DNA from: Diabrotica undecimpunctata
Taxonomy: Eukaryota; Arthropoda; Insecta; Coleoptera; Chrysomelidae
Assembly (NCBI RefSeq): GCF_040954645.1
Contig: NC_092808.1
Coordinates: 117,406,049 to 117,470,048, forward strand
Direction: 5' to 3'
Length of the DNA stretch: 64,000 nucleotides
The notes below the pieces were generated by a model. The model was given only the letters and a program-made list of their open reading frames with translations, did not search any database and was not told where the DNA came from. The first letter of the stretch is position 1; each line of letters begins with the position of its first letter. Below, in pieces: positions 43,589 to 55,111 of this stretch. Both the position numbers and the translations under genes were made by a program.

Positions 43589-43974
43589 AATTTAAAATGC
43601 CACAAGAAAATAGCTTCAGGACAATATTTTTTCTGTATATGTTGTCGAATTTTGTTAGGTTTACGTATTAAATATTTATCTAAAATTTCTTGATTGATTC
43701 CGTGAAGGTTTTTAATCTCGTCTTTTAAATTATTGTTTATTGTATAAGCATATAAATTCTCGTACATGTGTACATAATAGAATATTTTCTTTTATCTGTG
43801 TTCCTGTATTCTAACATTTTACCATTGTTTTTATGTCGTATGGAACTATATTAATTGGTTGAATTTTCTTTAATTTTGGTCAGATTTTGATATGATGTTA
43901 TATCTGTACCTGGATACGTTTTTCTTAATTTATGGCATTTTTAAACATTTTGTTAATGATTAAAATTGATATAA

Positions 43975-44195
43975 CAAAAATAATAGTGATGGAATAAATA
44001 CAACTAATGTCTAGGTTGATTTTTTACAAGAGGTATAAACAATTAGCGATCTTGCCTTTTTTGCAGTTTTCGAAGCGACAAATTAATTTTACAAATTTTA
44101 AATAACAAAAAAAAATTCAGATACCCGGATTTGTCTCAGTGCCGAACAGTGTCTTTTTTTTGCTTATTTCCGTGGTGTACTAAGTCTCTTGTCTT
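43975..44195 (+). repeat. Dispersed repeat X, short copy
   Basis: CTAGGTTGATTTTTTACA, GCGACAAATTAATTTTACAA, AACAAAAAAAAATTCAGATA and TGCCGAACAGTGTC match 49175-49510, lacking about 180 internal bases. Its third copy is 47185-47500 on the opposite strand. Confidence 0.6.
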
Positions 44196-44327
44196 TTGTC
44201 GTTTAGACGCGCAATAGACCAATCAAGTTTTAACAATAAAAACGCCAAAATCATTATTTTGCTTATTTTGCACGTTATCAACAAAAAATAATACACAAAA
44301 TGAGATTTTAATAAAATCTTCGCTTAA

Positions 44328-45820
44328 GATTCAAAAGCTCGTAACCCACACTTTGCTCGAAATGACGTTTTATTAGCCATTGAGTTTATTACTTACACAC
44401 GTATGCACCTGCAAAATATGGCAATTCACAATTGCGTCATTCCAGTGAATTTTAACGAAATCAAAAAACTTGCATCCCATATATTTTACTGCAACATCTC
44501 GTAAAGCACATACCCATCTAGTCTATGTGGGATATGAGGTATTGCATTTCTAAGCAAATCCGGATAACCCACGTATACATGGTGCGCATGTGGCTTACAA
44601 ACTTTTGAATCGCATACTTGTATTAGTTAACCCATATATTTCTAAACTTAAAATTATTTCTTAAATACCGCAGTACTGAATAACAAAGTTTGTGCAAATT
44701 AAAATGAACATGGACAATATTACATAATGCCTCTAAACTCGTTAAATTATTAGTGCAAGAATGTTTAAAAACAACAGGTGAGCTTACATATTGATTACTG
44801 TTTTAATGTTATATATGCAAGACGTTTGTTATCAATTGGTTTTTAGTATGTTTTGTTAAAAACTTAACGATTTTTATCAAATCATGCGTCTAGTTTAGTT
44901 CTACGACGTGCCATATCCACACATTGAACGTGGTCTTTGATTTTACCTATTGTTTTAAATTCACGATAATAATAATTTCTCTAGAAGTATATTCAAACGA
45001 TTTTAAGCAGCATGTTTGTTTCAATTAAACGGCTGCTTCTAATGTAAATGTTGAGCAAAATGGAAAATGTTTAAGTTATGATTCCATTTTCCCGCTTATA
45101 GTTATAACTGTTCCGCCTGCCAATCAAGCTATAGCCCATAATATTAATTTATGCAAACCAAATAAAATAGTGATTGAAATGTCTGGGCATAACGAGGCTT
45201 TCGAAATTTTAACGGACAGAATCGCAGCCAGCACAAGTGAAGAAATATCAAAAGAGGCAACGACAAAAGAACAACACAAAATTTCAGAATCAAGTGAAAA
45301 ATTAGAGTTATATATCGATGAAAATACTATCGATGAAGAAAATGTAAGAAGTGTAGAACATGGAGAAGTTTTCGAAATTCTAACGGACAGCAACGCAGCC
45401 AGCATAAGTGAAGGAGTATCAAAAGAAACACCGAAAAAAGAACAATACAAAATTTGAAAATTAAATGAAGAATTAGATTTGGACATTAATGAAAATACTA
45501 CCAATGAAGAACATGCAAGAAGTGTATCCAGTGATTTTGAAGACACAAATAGGTAAAACAAGAAAGAGGAAACTGGAAAGACAATCTTGGAAAAGAGAAG
45601 CAAACAAAAGACTACGACAAAGCGGTAACATGTATCTTGGTTTTCAAAAAGACCTTGAAACAAAAGTATACAAACAAATTGCTCCGAAACATGTTTAGGT
45701 TACGAGAAAAGAAATATTTAACAAATTTTTGAAAATGACATGAGAACCGATCTTCACATGCAGAGAATCTTGTTTATTCTTCTGTAAAAAACTTATTTGT
45801 GGGTTACGAGCTTTTGCATC
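44328..45820 (+). mobile_element. TTAA-flanked transposon with 23-bp inverted ends
   Basis: GAT(T/G)CAAAAGCTCGTAACC plus CACA forms inverted ends at 44328-44350 and 45798-45820, flanked by TTAA at 44324-44327 and 45821-45824. The terminal sequence is unrelated to the piggyBac-like element at 6089. TTAA is used by piggyBac and also by some Sola-type elements. The enclosed gene remnant is not a piggyBac transposase, so the family is open. Confidence 0.7.
44715..45701 (+). pseudogene. Two-exon gene remnant in the TTAA element, function unknown
   Basis: Exon 1 (to 44777) encodes ASKLVKLLVQECLKTT before a donor CAG|GTGAGC. Exon 2 starts at 45102 after CGCTTATAG and continues in phase as TVPPANQAIAHNINLCK, followed by an acidic region with an internal repeat (EAFEILTD-x-IAAS and EVFEILTD-x-NAAS, about 60 residues apart). 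It ends in a basic block RKRKLERQSWKREANKRLRQ and SGNMYLGF. A stop at 45455 and a frameshift near 45550 disable it. The basic W-x-R-x3-K-x-LR-x2-G-x2-Y pattern occurs, as I recall, in uncharacterised insect proteins that are often multi-copy. The missing part would be the catalytic domain, if any. Confidence 0.5.
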
Positions 45821-45834
45821 TTAAGCAACCATTT

Positions 45835-47160
45835 GCTAAATTAAAATCGGATAATAAACAAATAAGTTATTGCAAAATGAACAAAAAAATCGCTGTTTTG
45901 GAATATTGTTAATAACTTCTTTATTATTTATTAAAATTTATTTAAATTTAACTGAACTTGATGATATTATGGTGTTTGAATTGTATGCAAAGGATGGGCC
46001 AGATCGGTTGAATAGTTTTTTGCGATAGGATTAAAAAAAATTCTAAGGATGGTCCAGATAATTTGACAGAATGGATCTGAATAATCCGTTGTTTATTTTC
46101 TTTTTTAAGAAGTATACTAATAACCTATGAAAAAAAAGTTAAAACATATTACATAACGTTTTCATTGTTTATTTAAAAATATTTCCATTAAAAAATTGAT
46201 GAATCCCTTGATAAAAGTCCAAAAGTAAAAAAAAAACAACTTAATTTGCCTACAATCTGTTAAATGAAACAATGATTTATAAAAAAATTGAAAGTTCTAT
46301 CAGTATTTTATTAGTATCAATAACTATTTCTAATTTAACAGTCTTTCTGAAAATATTTTGTAGGAAATCCTAGTCTTTAGAAGAACTATTTTGTGTATAC
46401 CTGGAATTTCCACGGGTACAACTTTTATCTTTGTTATCGCATAACAAAACTACCTGTAATTTTCAATATTGTCTATTAAACGTCAAATTTCCAGTTAATC
46501 GTTTATTTTATCATTTTACCTATTTGAAGAACAATTATACAATAACCTTTTAAATTCCTTTAAATCTCATTATCGATTATAAATTTGCATAACAGAAGAG
46601 TTGAAGGAAGTCGACTAAAGTTTGGAAGCCCTCAAATACCCAACAGATGGAATTATATTTATATAAACCAGAGAGGGCCAAAATTTAATTAGTATCCTTC
46701 TGGACTTCGTATGGTTGTTTACCTTATTCTACGTGTAAATACATTGTTGTGACGTAATTTGTGATAAACGTGTTGCACTAAGAGTGAAAGTTTTTAAGAA
46801 ATCATTTTTACCATGCTGTTGGTGTACAATTCGAGTGTGAAGGTATATAAAATTGATTTTAATTTTTATTATGTGTATAAGTTACCAGATTTAAATGTTG
46901 ATAATTTTTTTTGCTATATTGGTAATAATTAAATAATGTTCATATATATTTACGTTTTGTCTTTTAGGCGTAGTTGTTAAAAATATCAGTGGTATTCTTG
47001 TCCCTACAATAATTGTTTAAAATGTTGCCCATTTTGCTTTTATTTTTATTTTATTATTAATAAGGAAGCTTATACTTTTAAAGTTAAAAACATCCAACAA
47101 CACAAACTATGTTTTTGTTCTATATTCTCTGTATCATTTCGGGACATTTGCAAAATAGTA
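45835..47160. other. No gene recognised
   Basis: AT-rich spacer without recognised motifs. Confidence 0.45.
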
Positions 47161-48167
47161 TATTTGGACCAGGGAATTAAGATTTCTCTCGGGACTGTGA
47201 CTAATCCAGATATCTGACATTTTTTTTAGTTATTATAGGCCTATATAAAGGAAACCTATATGTTTCCGCATTAATTTTGGCGCTTTTTTTTATTTTATCA
47301 ATTTAGTGTAAAAATGCCATTTTTTCGATTTTTTCCTTACCATTGAAAAGCTTAATATTCGAGATAAAATTACAAAACTTAAAAAAAGCTGTAAAATTCG
47401 ATTTTTAAAAGTTGTAAAATGAATTTGTTGCTTCAAAAACTGCAGAGTAAGGCAAAAACGTTATTTGTTTATAAATATTGTAAAAAATCAACCTAGGCAT
47501 TTGTTGTTCCGCCCAAAGTTGGATATTATGGTCTTTAATAAACCCTCAAAATTTCAGATCGATCTATTAATTAGTTTAAAAGTTATTCTAATTACTATTT
47601 AAATGGGAATAAGCCACAATTAAACCACTTCGGAAATCGTTCTCAAAATACAAACATTAGTAAATTAAACAAATTTTGTTTTTTTGTTACTTGGTGAAAA
47701 ATTCTTCTAATAATTTAATTTTATTTGACTCATTTATATTAAAAATTCAGACATACATTATACATTGTAAAGTAGAGGACTTTAAAATGTAATTGCCAAT
47801 ATTTTTGAGTTGCGTTCCTGGGACGACTTTACTTGTAAGATAGTTCATTATAACTTGAGAATATCCGTCAGAAAAATCATAGCATGTAATTCGTCTTTAA
47901 AAATACAAACACATGCTATGATGACAATAAAATTCTCCTGTTAGTGATTCCATAGTAAATTATGAGGGAAAAACTAGGAAAAAACGTCATAATACTATCC
48001 CGACATGGTAAGTATTTGGTCGTACATTTAGTTTACTTTCAATAAACACCAAATTCTGATTTAATATGTTTGTTATTTAAAGAACATAAATGATGTATCC
48101 TCTATATGTTACTAAAACTGGTATTTTCCTTTTAATAATTTCCCCTTTTAATATGGGTAACCAGATC

Positions 48168-48330
48168 CTACTGCATTCTGCCGAGGAATTTGCGACACAA
48201 TTTTTTCTCATTTACCATAATTAGAGCCGCTTCTTTGATTTTTCTCTTTTTGCCATCCGTTTCTTTTAGGACTATATTTGAATCATTCCATTGAACCCTA
48301 TGTTCATTATCCCATGCGTGTTTACATATT
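48168..48330 (-). pseudogene. Penelope-like endonuclease fragment, left arm
   Basis: The minus strand encodes KHAWDNEHRVQWNDSNIVLK, ETDGKKRKIKEAALIMVNEK and LCRKFLGRMQ. The H-A-x3-H-x3-W and RKIxEA-x-I pattern matches the C-terminal part of the GIY-YIG endonuclease region in Penelope-like retroelements. The N-terminal GIY-YIG strand and the RT are missing; the copy is truncated at the palindrome centre. Confidence 0.65.
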
Positions 48331-48340
48331 TGAGATCTAG

Positions 48341-48560
48341 AATATGTAAACACGCATGGGATAATGAACATAGGGTTCAATGGAATAATTCAAATATAGT
48401 CCTAAAAGAAACGGATCGTTAAAAGAGAAAAATCAAAGAAGCGGCTCTAATTATGCTAAATGAGACCAATTGTGTCGCAAATTTCTCGGCAGAATGTAGT
48501 AGGATCTGGTTAATCATATTAAAAGAGGAAGTTATTAAAAGGAAAATATCAGTTTTAGTA
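48341..48560 (+). pseudogene. Penelope-like endonuclease fragment, right arm
   Basis: Mirror copy of the left-arm fragment: KHAWDNEHRVQWNNSNIVLK, a stop in place of the GKK region, KRKIKEAALIMLNETNCVAN and FSAECSRIWLI. The right arm keeps CSRIW near the end, the usual end of the Penelope frame. Confidence 0.65.
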
Positions 48561-49019
48561 AGTCAGTAACATATAGAGGATACATAATTTATATTTTTTA
48601 ACAAACATATTAAATCAGAATTTGGGGTTTATTGAAAGTAAACTAAATGTACGACCAAATACTTACCATGTTGTGATAGTATTATGAGGTTTTTTTCCTG
48701 GTTTTTCCCTCATATTTTACTATGAAATCACTAACACGAGAATTTTACTGCCATCATGGCACGTGTTCGTCTTTTTAAAGACGAATTACATGCTATGATT
48801 TTTCTGACGGATATTCTCAAGTTATAATGAACTATCTTACAAGTAAAGTCGTCCCAAACGCAACTCAAAAATATTTGCAATATCATTTTAAAGTCCTCTA
48901 CTTTAAAATGTATAATGTATGTCTGAATTGTCAATATAACTGTGTTAAATAAAATTAAATTATTAGAAGAATTTTTCACCAAGTAACAAAAAAACAAAAT
49001 TTGTTTAATTTACTAATGT

Positions 49020-49110
49020 TTGTATTTTGAGAACGATTTCCGAAGTGGAAATTGAAACGACAATAAACGTACTTTAACCTTTGATTGTGGCTTATTCCCA
49101 TTTAAATTAG
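49020..49110 (+). repeat. Penelope-like terminal repeat, complete copy
   Basis: TTTTGAGAACGATTTCCGAA, GGAAATTGAAACGACAATAA and ACGTACTTTAACC followed by GGCTTATTCCCATTTAAA lie 3' of the right-arm endonuclease fragment. This is the basis for assigning this repeat to a Penelope-like element. Confidence 0.65.
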
Positions 49111-50984
49111 TAATTAGAATAAGTTATAAACTAATCACGGACCGCAATACCCAAGTTTGGGCAAAATAACAAATGCCTAGGTTAATTTTTACAGTAGTAA
49201 TAAAAAAACAACGTTTTGTCTTATTTTGTAGTTTTTTAAGCAACAAATTAATTTTACAACTTTTAGGAATCTCATTTTACAGATTTTTTATGATTTAAAC
49301 AATAAAGTTTTGTAATTTTACCTTAAATATTAAACTTTTCAATGGTAAGCAAAATAGAAGGAATGGCATTTTTTGCACTATAAATTGTTTATAATTAAAA
49401 AAAGACACCGAAATTAATGCGGAAAACTTTTAGGTTTTCTTTAAGCCTATAATAACAAAAAAAAATGTCAGATATCTGGATTAGTCACTGTCCCGAACAG
49501 GGTCTCTTTTTTGCTTATTTCCTTGTAGTAATTGTACAACGAGAGTGCTGAGGCGGTCATTCGATATCACCTCAGCTGATATTAGCAACACTCTGGTTGT
49601 ACAGCTTAATTTTCTTCAACTAAGGAAGAAGCAACGCAAATCTTATATTTTGAGATTCATTCATTCATTACGCTTTACAATCCCTAGGGATTATAGCTAA
49701 CGCAATGGCGTTCAAAATCCTATTCTTGGATGAGACTAAATATTCCTCTATGTTTTGTTGCTGTCGTAATCCTTTTCGATTTCTTCTTGTCCTTGCACTG
49801 AACTTTCCAGTCTTTAACATTCATTGTTCTTATATAATCTTCTAGATTATCTAGCCATCTTCTGCTAGGCCTTCCTCTACGCTTGGACGATAGGTTGTCC
49901 AGTTAGTTATCCTTGTTAGCATAGCTGAGTGTGGGCGTCTCTGTATATGCCCTATGCATTCTCAGCGAAGAGATTTTATGTATCTGACTATGTTTTCTCC
50001 CTTTAATTCTTCTTCAATTTCGGTATTTGTTTCTATTCTTCTTTCTCCTTCTCTTACATTTGGGTCTAGTATCGTGCTCATTATTTTCCTTTCAAATTTC
50101 AGAAGGCTATCTTCCTCTTTCTTGTTAATCGTTGTTATTTTTATCCCATATGTAAAAACAGGTCTAATTAAGGTCTTATATAGGTTCATCTTTGTTCTCT
50201 TACTTAGAGCCTTGATTCTTAGCTATTTATTCTGTTTTTTTCCTTTCAGAATTCTTTCCTTTATTCTCTCTTTTCCAGTTTTCCCTATTGTTATTCACAA
50301 GTAGCTAAAGGTGGATACAGTTTCAAATTTGTAGTTCTGTTTTATTAGATATTTCTAAGTTGTTGTGCCGTCCTTTTATGTGTTTTGTGCTGATTTATCT
50401 CTAGCCCTATTTTCTTTGCTTCCTTATCTAAATTCTCAATTGCTCCATATGTGTCATCTTCATCTTTGCTATGATGACTAGATCATCTACATTTGCGATT
50501 ACATAAAGTTGATCTGTAATAAGATTTTTATTTACGAAGTTTGTCCTCATTATTGCTTCTAATATCAGGATAAACACTGTAGGGTAGATCGATCTTCTTA
50601 GAAGTTGTTCCGTTGAAACTTATCTTTGCTGTGGTGTTCTCTAGACTCACTGTTAGCGTATAATTTTTTTGGAATTCCAATATGTTCTAGCTTTTCCATC
50701 ATTTTCGTCCGATTAATTGTATCAAAAGCGCTCTTGAAATATATGAATATTACGTGCATTTCTCTGTTGTATTCTTTCGATTTTTGAATTATTTGCTACA
50801 CTGTATATATGGAGTTAATTGTCGATGTCCCCGTTCTAATATTCTCCTAATATTTGTTCAGTGCATGATTTAAGTCTCATGTTTAGTATGTCCGCTAGAA
50901 TTTTATATGTGGTATTTAATAGGCTTATTGTTCTGTAATTCTCGCAGTCCGGCCCATATCATTTTTTATAGATAGGTATTATAA

Positions 50985-51476
50985 TGCTTGGATTACACGA
51001 AGCTTGCTTTTCAAGGTAGGATAGCAAGCTAGTGAGAAAGACAGTAAGTAAGTGTCTTAAGCTAGGATAGTTTAATAGCATGGACGCATCGAGTTCTATT
51101 TTGTTAAGCTACTTGCCTCCTCCTCTACTGGTTTTACTAACATGGCTTGTGTACCACCCTCGTCTGGCCGGCAAAGCTAGTGTTTAGTGCGTAGTGTCGA
51201 CCTGTTTTATTTTTTTAAAGAGATAACCACGTGATTCTAAAACTAATATGCCAAAATTAACTGTCGAGATCAATGTAAAGTTTGTACAAATGTATCGTGA
51301 GAAAGAATGTCTGTAGAACGCCACTATTCCACCATATAAAGAAGTCTATTCGCGATTCAGCACTACAAAAAATAATTAGCAAATTATTAGAAATGTCTTT
51401 CAAAGACATGAAAATGGCTGAAAATTTCCTAGCCACATGTAAACAGAGTCACATTTACCCTCGTGTAATCCGGGCA
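50985..51476 (+). mobile_element. PIF/Harbinger-type non-autonomous element carrying a MADF fragment
   Basis: Terminal inverted repeats TGC(TT/CC)GGATTACACGA (50985-51000 and 51461-51476) are flanked by TAA at 50982-50984 and 51477-51479. A 3-bp TWA duplication is characteristic of PIF/Harbinger elements. It is 492 bp long and sits inside a LINE. Confidence 0.75.
51248..51440 (+). pseudogene. MADF-domain fragment
   Basis: From the ATG at 51248: MPKLTVEINVKFVQMYREKE and CL, a TAG where MADF domains have Trp, NATIPPYK, then one frame over KSIRDSALQKIISKLLEMSF and KDMKMAENFLATC. MADF/Myb-SANT DNA-binding proteins are the second gene of PIF/Harbinger elements, so this is a broken piece of that gene rather than a host transcription factor. 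Confidence 0.65.
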
Positions 51477-52144
51477 TAACACCTCTGTTCCAATTATCTG
51501 GTAGTGTGTTTTATATCCATCTTTGTTGTATTAGCTTGTTTATTTCTTTATATAACTCTTTTCCTCCATATTTTATTAATTGCACTGCTATTTAATCTTC
51601 TCCTGCTGCTTTTCCGCTTCGGAGATTTTTAATTTCTTTTTGTACTTCGTCAGTTGGAATTTCTGTTTCGTCATTATCTTATACTATTGGGGTTACTTCT
51701 TCATCGCAGTGTGTTTTTCCTCCGTAGTGAATAGCATGTTTTCGTAATATTCTTCCATATCCTGCCGGTCTGTTTGTCTTCAAATACGGTTTCTTATTTT
51801 TGGTTTTTCAGTCCTCTTGTTTTAACGTTGCGCGTTTTTTTTGTTTCTCTTTTTTGTAAAATTGTTTTATTTTTTATTTTTTCTATCTGTTTCAAGATCC
51901 TCTAGCTTTTTATTAAACCAGTCATTTTTCTTTTTTTATTTATTGGGTTGTCTTGCTATTTTGTATTCTTCTCTGTTTTCTTCTGATGGATTGTTGATCC
52001 ATGCCACTCTGGCTGAATGTTTTTAGTGTTCTCTCTGTTTCGCAAACTTGGTCGTACCAGTATAATATTTCTTTTTGTCCTTTTTTTTCTTTCCTATTAC
52101 TTCATTTGTTGTTTCATTTTATTTTGAGGTTAGTCGTTCTATAA

Positions 52145-53395
52145 TACCGTCTAGAGTTCAATAATTTAAAATCTTTAAATTACAAAAATAAATATACAAT
52201 CGTTTTGATAATTTATTTAATTAATAATAATATTAAGATTAAATCTACAGTTTCCATAATTATCAGATTTATGGATGAACTGGTAGCACCTTAATTATTT
52301 TGTTAGTTATTAAGACATATTTCTAAACTCTAATCACAAATTTAACTATCATATTCATCTGGAGGTTTATTATTTTAAAACAGAAGTGGGCCAAAAGAAC
52401 TCTTGAAGCTTTTGTGTTTTAGATAACTTTAACGACTTATTTTGATGAATGATTCGCCCTGGAACTGGAGATGACCTCCATGCCTGTCAACCCAAAGACT
52501 TTCACAAATACCTTAGACAGCAGCTTCCAGTTTCTTTATTTGTATTCACTAACGTATCAGACAGATCTAATGCAACAACAATATTCACTTGATATTTATT
52601 ATAGATAAATTATAAAATGTACCACACAGTTTCAAGAATTATATTATAGATATATTCAATAATTATATTCAAATTACAAATAATTAATTCGTAGACAAAA
52701 CTGAAGATAAGAAATACCTAAAACTAAATAAAAATGTGATGATTTCGTGCGAAAAGTCATGTCTTGTACATTGAATGAGCAATAATGTGTGGGCGGTAAT
52801 TCTATCTTATCGATAATCGAACGATTTTCTGGCACTCAAATAACAAATTGACAAAATTTGAAAATACGTAACTCTGAATTCGTGGAAGTATTAGTCGAGG
52901 TATTACTGTATTTAGAATTGTTGATTTTTTTAAACAGCAATTTAAAACGGCTTCCGTATAATTCTACACTTACCCCTAGAATAAATGAGTTTGAATCATT
53001 TCAAATCTTGACTTCCTGCTTATAGGGATGATGGGTTTTAAATAATTTTTTTTAGGATTATTTAATTGATATTTAATTTTGTTTTTGAGGTGGTCATGAC
53101 CCCCATGACCCCCCCCCCTTGGATCCGCCACTGAGCGCACTAATCTTCAAACGCAGCGTTAAATGAAACTTATTCACAGAAGCAAAATTAGACGTTTGTG
53201 CAATTGTTATTGCACGAACTCATTTAATATTGCTTTTTGGCACTATTAATAAACAACCGGCGAGTCTGTACGTTATGTTTAAAGGTCTAAACCGACAGAA
53301 TAAATTGAAATAATTGACAATGGAAAGTCTAATGTGCGGTCTATATGAGAAACCTGTATATTTCCTTTTAATAATCGTTTGTGCAATTTTATATT
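52145..53395. other. No gene recognised; one hAT-like terminal end near 53105-53135
   Basis: AT-rich spacer. At about 53107 a C-run followed by TTGGATCCGCCACTGA is, on the opposite strand, CAGTGGCGGATCCAAGGGGG, an end sequence common to several DNA transposons. I found no partner end. Confidence 0.35.
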
Positions 53396-53398
53396 ATG

Positions 53399-53606
53399 TT
53401 ATAAGTAGATAGACAACAGGATTTTGAGCTCAACCAGTAAATCACAGCTTAGTCGAATGCTATATACATGTCATACGCCGAATGTCGCGTTTTATGTTAA
53501 ACGTCATATAAAATGTCGAATGTCGCATAAAACGTCGTAAAAACGATTTTAAGCGATGCGATTTATGGATTGCGCTCAAAATCCTGTTGTCTATCTACTG
53601 TTATAA
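53399..53606. mobile_element. Short MITE, about 208 bp, with 30-bp inverted ends
   Basis: AGTAGATAGACAACAGGATT followed by TTGAGC at the left is matched in reverse at the right (GCTCAAAATCCTGTTGTCTA then TCTACT), with TTATAA at both extremes. The interior has AATGTCGC/AAACGTC-type short repeats and no frame. It ends 32 bases before the splice acceptor of the Toll-type exon. Confidence 0.78.
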
Positions 53607-53638
53607 ATTATTTTTAATGACAACTTTTTTTGTTTCAG

Positions 53639-55111
53639 ATAAAAATGGTTCCACTAACGATCGTAGTACTGATATTAGGAACATTACTAACAGTGAGAGG
53701 AGATCAATGCGAGGATGTCGATCGTAGCAAATGCGTCTGTTATCCGGGAACTGATTACGAATATCAGTGCCCGCCTTCCTCACTTCAAAGTTATTTAATC
53801 CATGCCCAACCTGACGAATATTTGCATATTGATTGCTATGACATAAAAAACTTTGATACTGACCGATTGCCCAATTACGTTGCAGGAAATACAACTTACA
53901 TTAGAATGAGATATTGTCCTTGGCCGGACAACAATTTCCAAGCTCTATTAAAAAAATTTGGGATTACAGTAGTCAAAATTTTATATTTTGATGAACTTTT
54001 CTTGCCACTAAATTCTTCAGCAGAAACTGTTTCAAAAGAAATCTTTAAAGGGCTAACTAATTTAAATGTTTTAACTCTAGCTCGCATATCGAATAAGCTA
54101 GCTGATGATTTACTTACAGATCTGTCAGAATTATACGAATTTTACTTAGAAAGCAGTAAAGTAATCAAAGAATTGCCCAATTTTTATATACCTTCAACGG
54201 TAAAAATATTACATATTGTGAAAAACCAGTTTACCAAAGTACCTAACAATGTGTTTCAAAATTTAACTGACTTAGTACAACTCCATTTGTGGAGAAATAA
54301 TATTAGCAGTATCGCAAGAGATGACTTTAAAGTGTTAAAACGATTGGGTTCTCTAGAACTGAGCGTTAATCACATCAGTGACATAGAAGAAGACAGTTTT
54401 GCAGACCTCACTCAACTTAAAACTATAAATCTGGGACATAACAACCTACGTAACCTTCATCCACTGATTTTTAAGCATAACAAAAAATTGGCTAGTATCC
54501 GATTGGAGCATAATCCGTTCTTGATTTTACCAGAACGAATATTTGCAGATTTTCCAGAACTATCCATTATTAATATAAGGAATACAGGCACAGCTGTTCT
54601 TAATGAAAATATTTTTGAAAATTCTTCTCAAATAACTAAACTGTATTTGCAAGAAAACAAAATTCAAGAGTTATCACCCAATGTATTTAAGGGCTTAAAG
54701 AAATTGAACACATTAGATTTAAGCAAAAATCTAATAAAGTCTCTTACTGAGAATTTATTTTCGGATTTAGTTGCGTTAGAGACTCTCAATCTAGACTTTA
54801 ATAGCATTACCAATATCTCCAAGGAAGTATTTTCGAGAACAAAAAATTTGGCGAAACTCACATTAAAACATAATAATCTAGAGTATATCGATACACGCGC
54901 ATTTGTTCAATTAAACCAACTAAAAACGTTAGATTTGTCATACAATAAGTTGACGCTAGTTTATATACCCGGGACAGCACCTATTCCCTCTTTGCTCTCA
55001 CTAGAAACGCTCAATTTAAGGCAAAACCAAATTAAAGATTTTCCCGATCTTGGCCATTTACAATATCTTCAGAATGTAGATATGAGTTATAATCAACTGC
55101 AAAAACTTAAC
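53639..55111 (+). CDS. Toll-type receptor, ectodomain exon
   Basis: The exon follows a polypyrimidine tract and CAG acceptor at 53636-53638. The ATG is at 53645 and the exon ends at 55111 with AAC|GTAAGT, giving 489 codons in phase 0. The protein starts with a signal peptide (MVPLTIVVLILGTLLTVRG), then a Cys-rich N-terminal cap (QCEDVDRSKCVCYPG with EYQCPPSS). About 15 leucine-rich repeats of the extracellular type (LxxLxxLxLxxNxIxxIxxxxF) follow from roughly residue 115. The cap and the CPWPDNNFQALLKKFGI segment resemble Toll proteins, which bind Spatzle-type cytokines at the cell surface and signal through an intracellular TIR domain. No stop or frameshift is seen in the exon. The next exon is at 59475. 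Other LRR receptors remain possible because the TIR domain is outside. Confidence 0.85.

Larger units (their letters stand above)
47190..49495. repeat. 2.3-kb near-perfect palindrome
   Basis: The left arm (47190-48330) and right arm (48341-49495) are reverse complements along their whole length, separated by the 10-base spacer TGAGATCTAG. Examples are CATGCGTGTTTACATATT at 48313 against AATATGTAAACACGCATG at 48341, and CAGATATCTGACATTTTT near 47207 against its complement near 49464. The left arm lacks about 34 bases of the Penelope-like terminal repeat near 47624. Each arm contains, from the centre outward, a Penelope endonuclease fragment, a 3' region, a terminal repeat and flanking repeat X. 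An inverted duplication or head-to-head insertion produced it. Such a structure can extrude as a cruciform and give hairpin RNA. Confidence 0.88.
49660..52140 (-). pseudogene. LINE copy interrupted by a Harbinger-type element
   Basis: The 3' end near 49660 has a CATTCATTCATT (minus: AATG) tail. Upstream on the minus strand, a tail of RRGRPRRRWLDNL type (about 49870) is preceded by YKTLIRPVFTYGIKITTINK with KEEDSLLKFERKIMSTIL (about 50150), and by decayed RT sequence including a region near 50480 and FKSAFDTINR-type residues near 50720. The reading is broken by the insertion at 50985-51476 and resumes as degenerate RT sequence to about 52140. Confidence 0.7.

Noticed and set aside
45124..45663. 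179-codon minus-strand frame rich in Ser, Leu and Phe
   Set aside because: Antisense shadow of the acidic repeat region of the gene remnant in the TTAA element; its composition is the mirror of Glu/Asp/Lys codons.
53105..53135. Complete hAT-type element ending at CAGTGGCGGATCC
   Set aside because: Only one end was found; no inverted partner or 8-bp duplication was visible within several kb.
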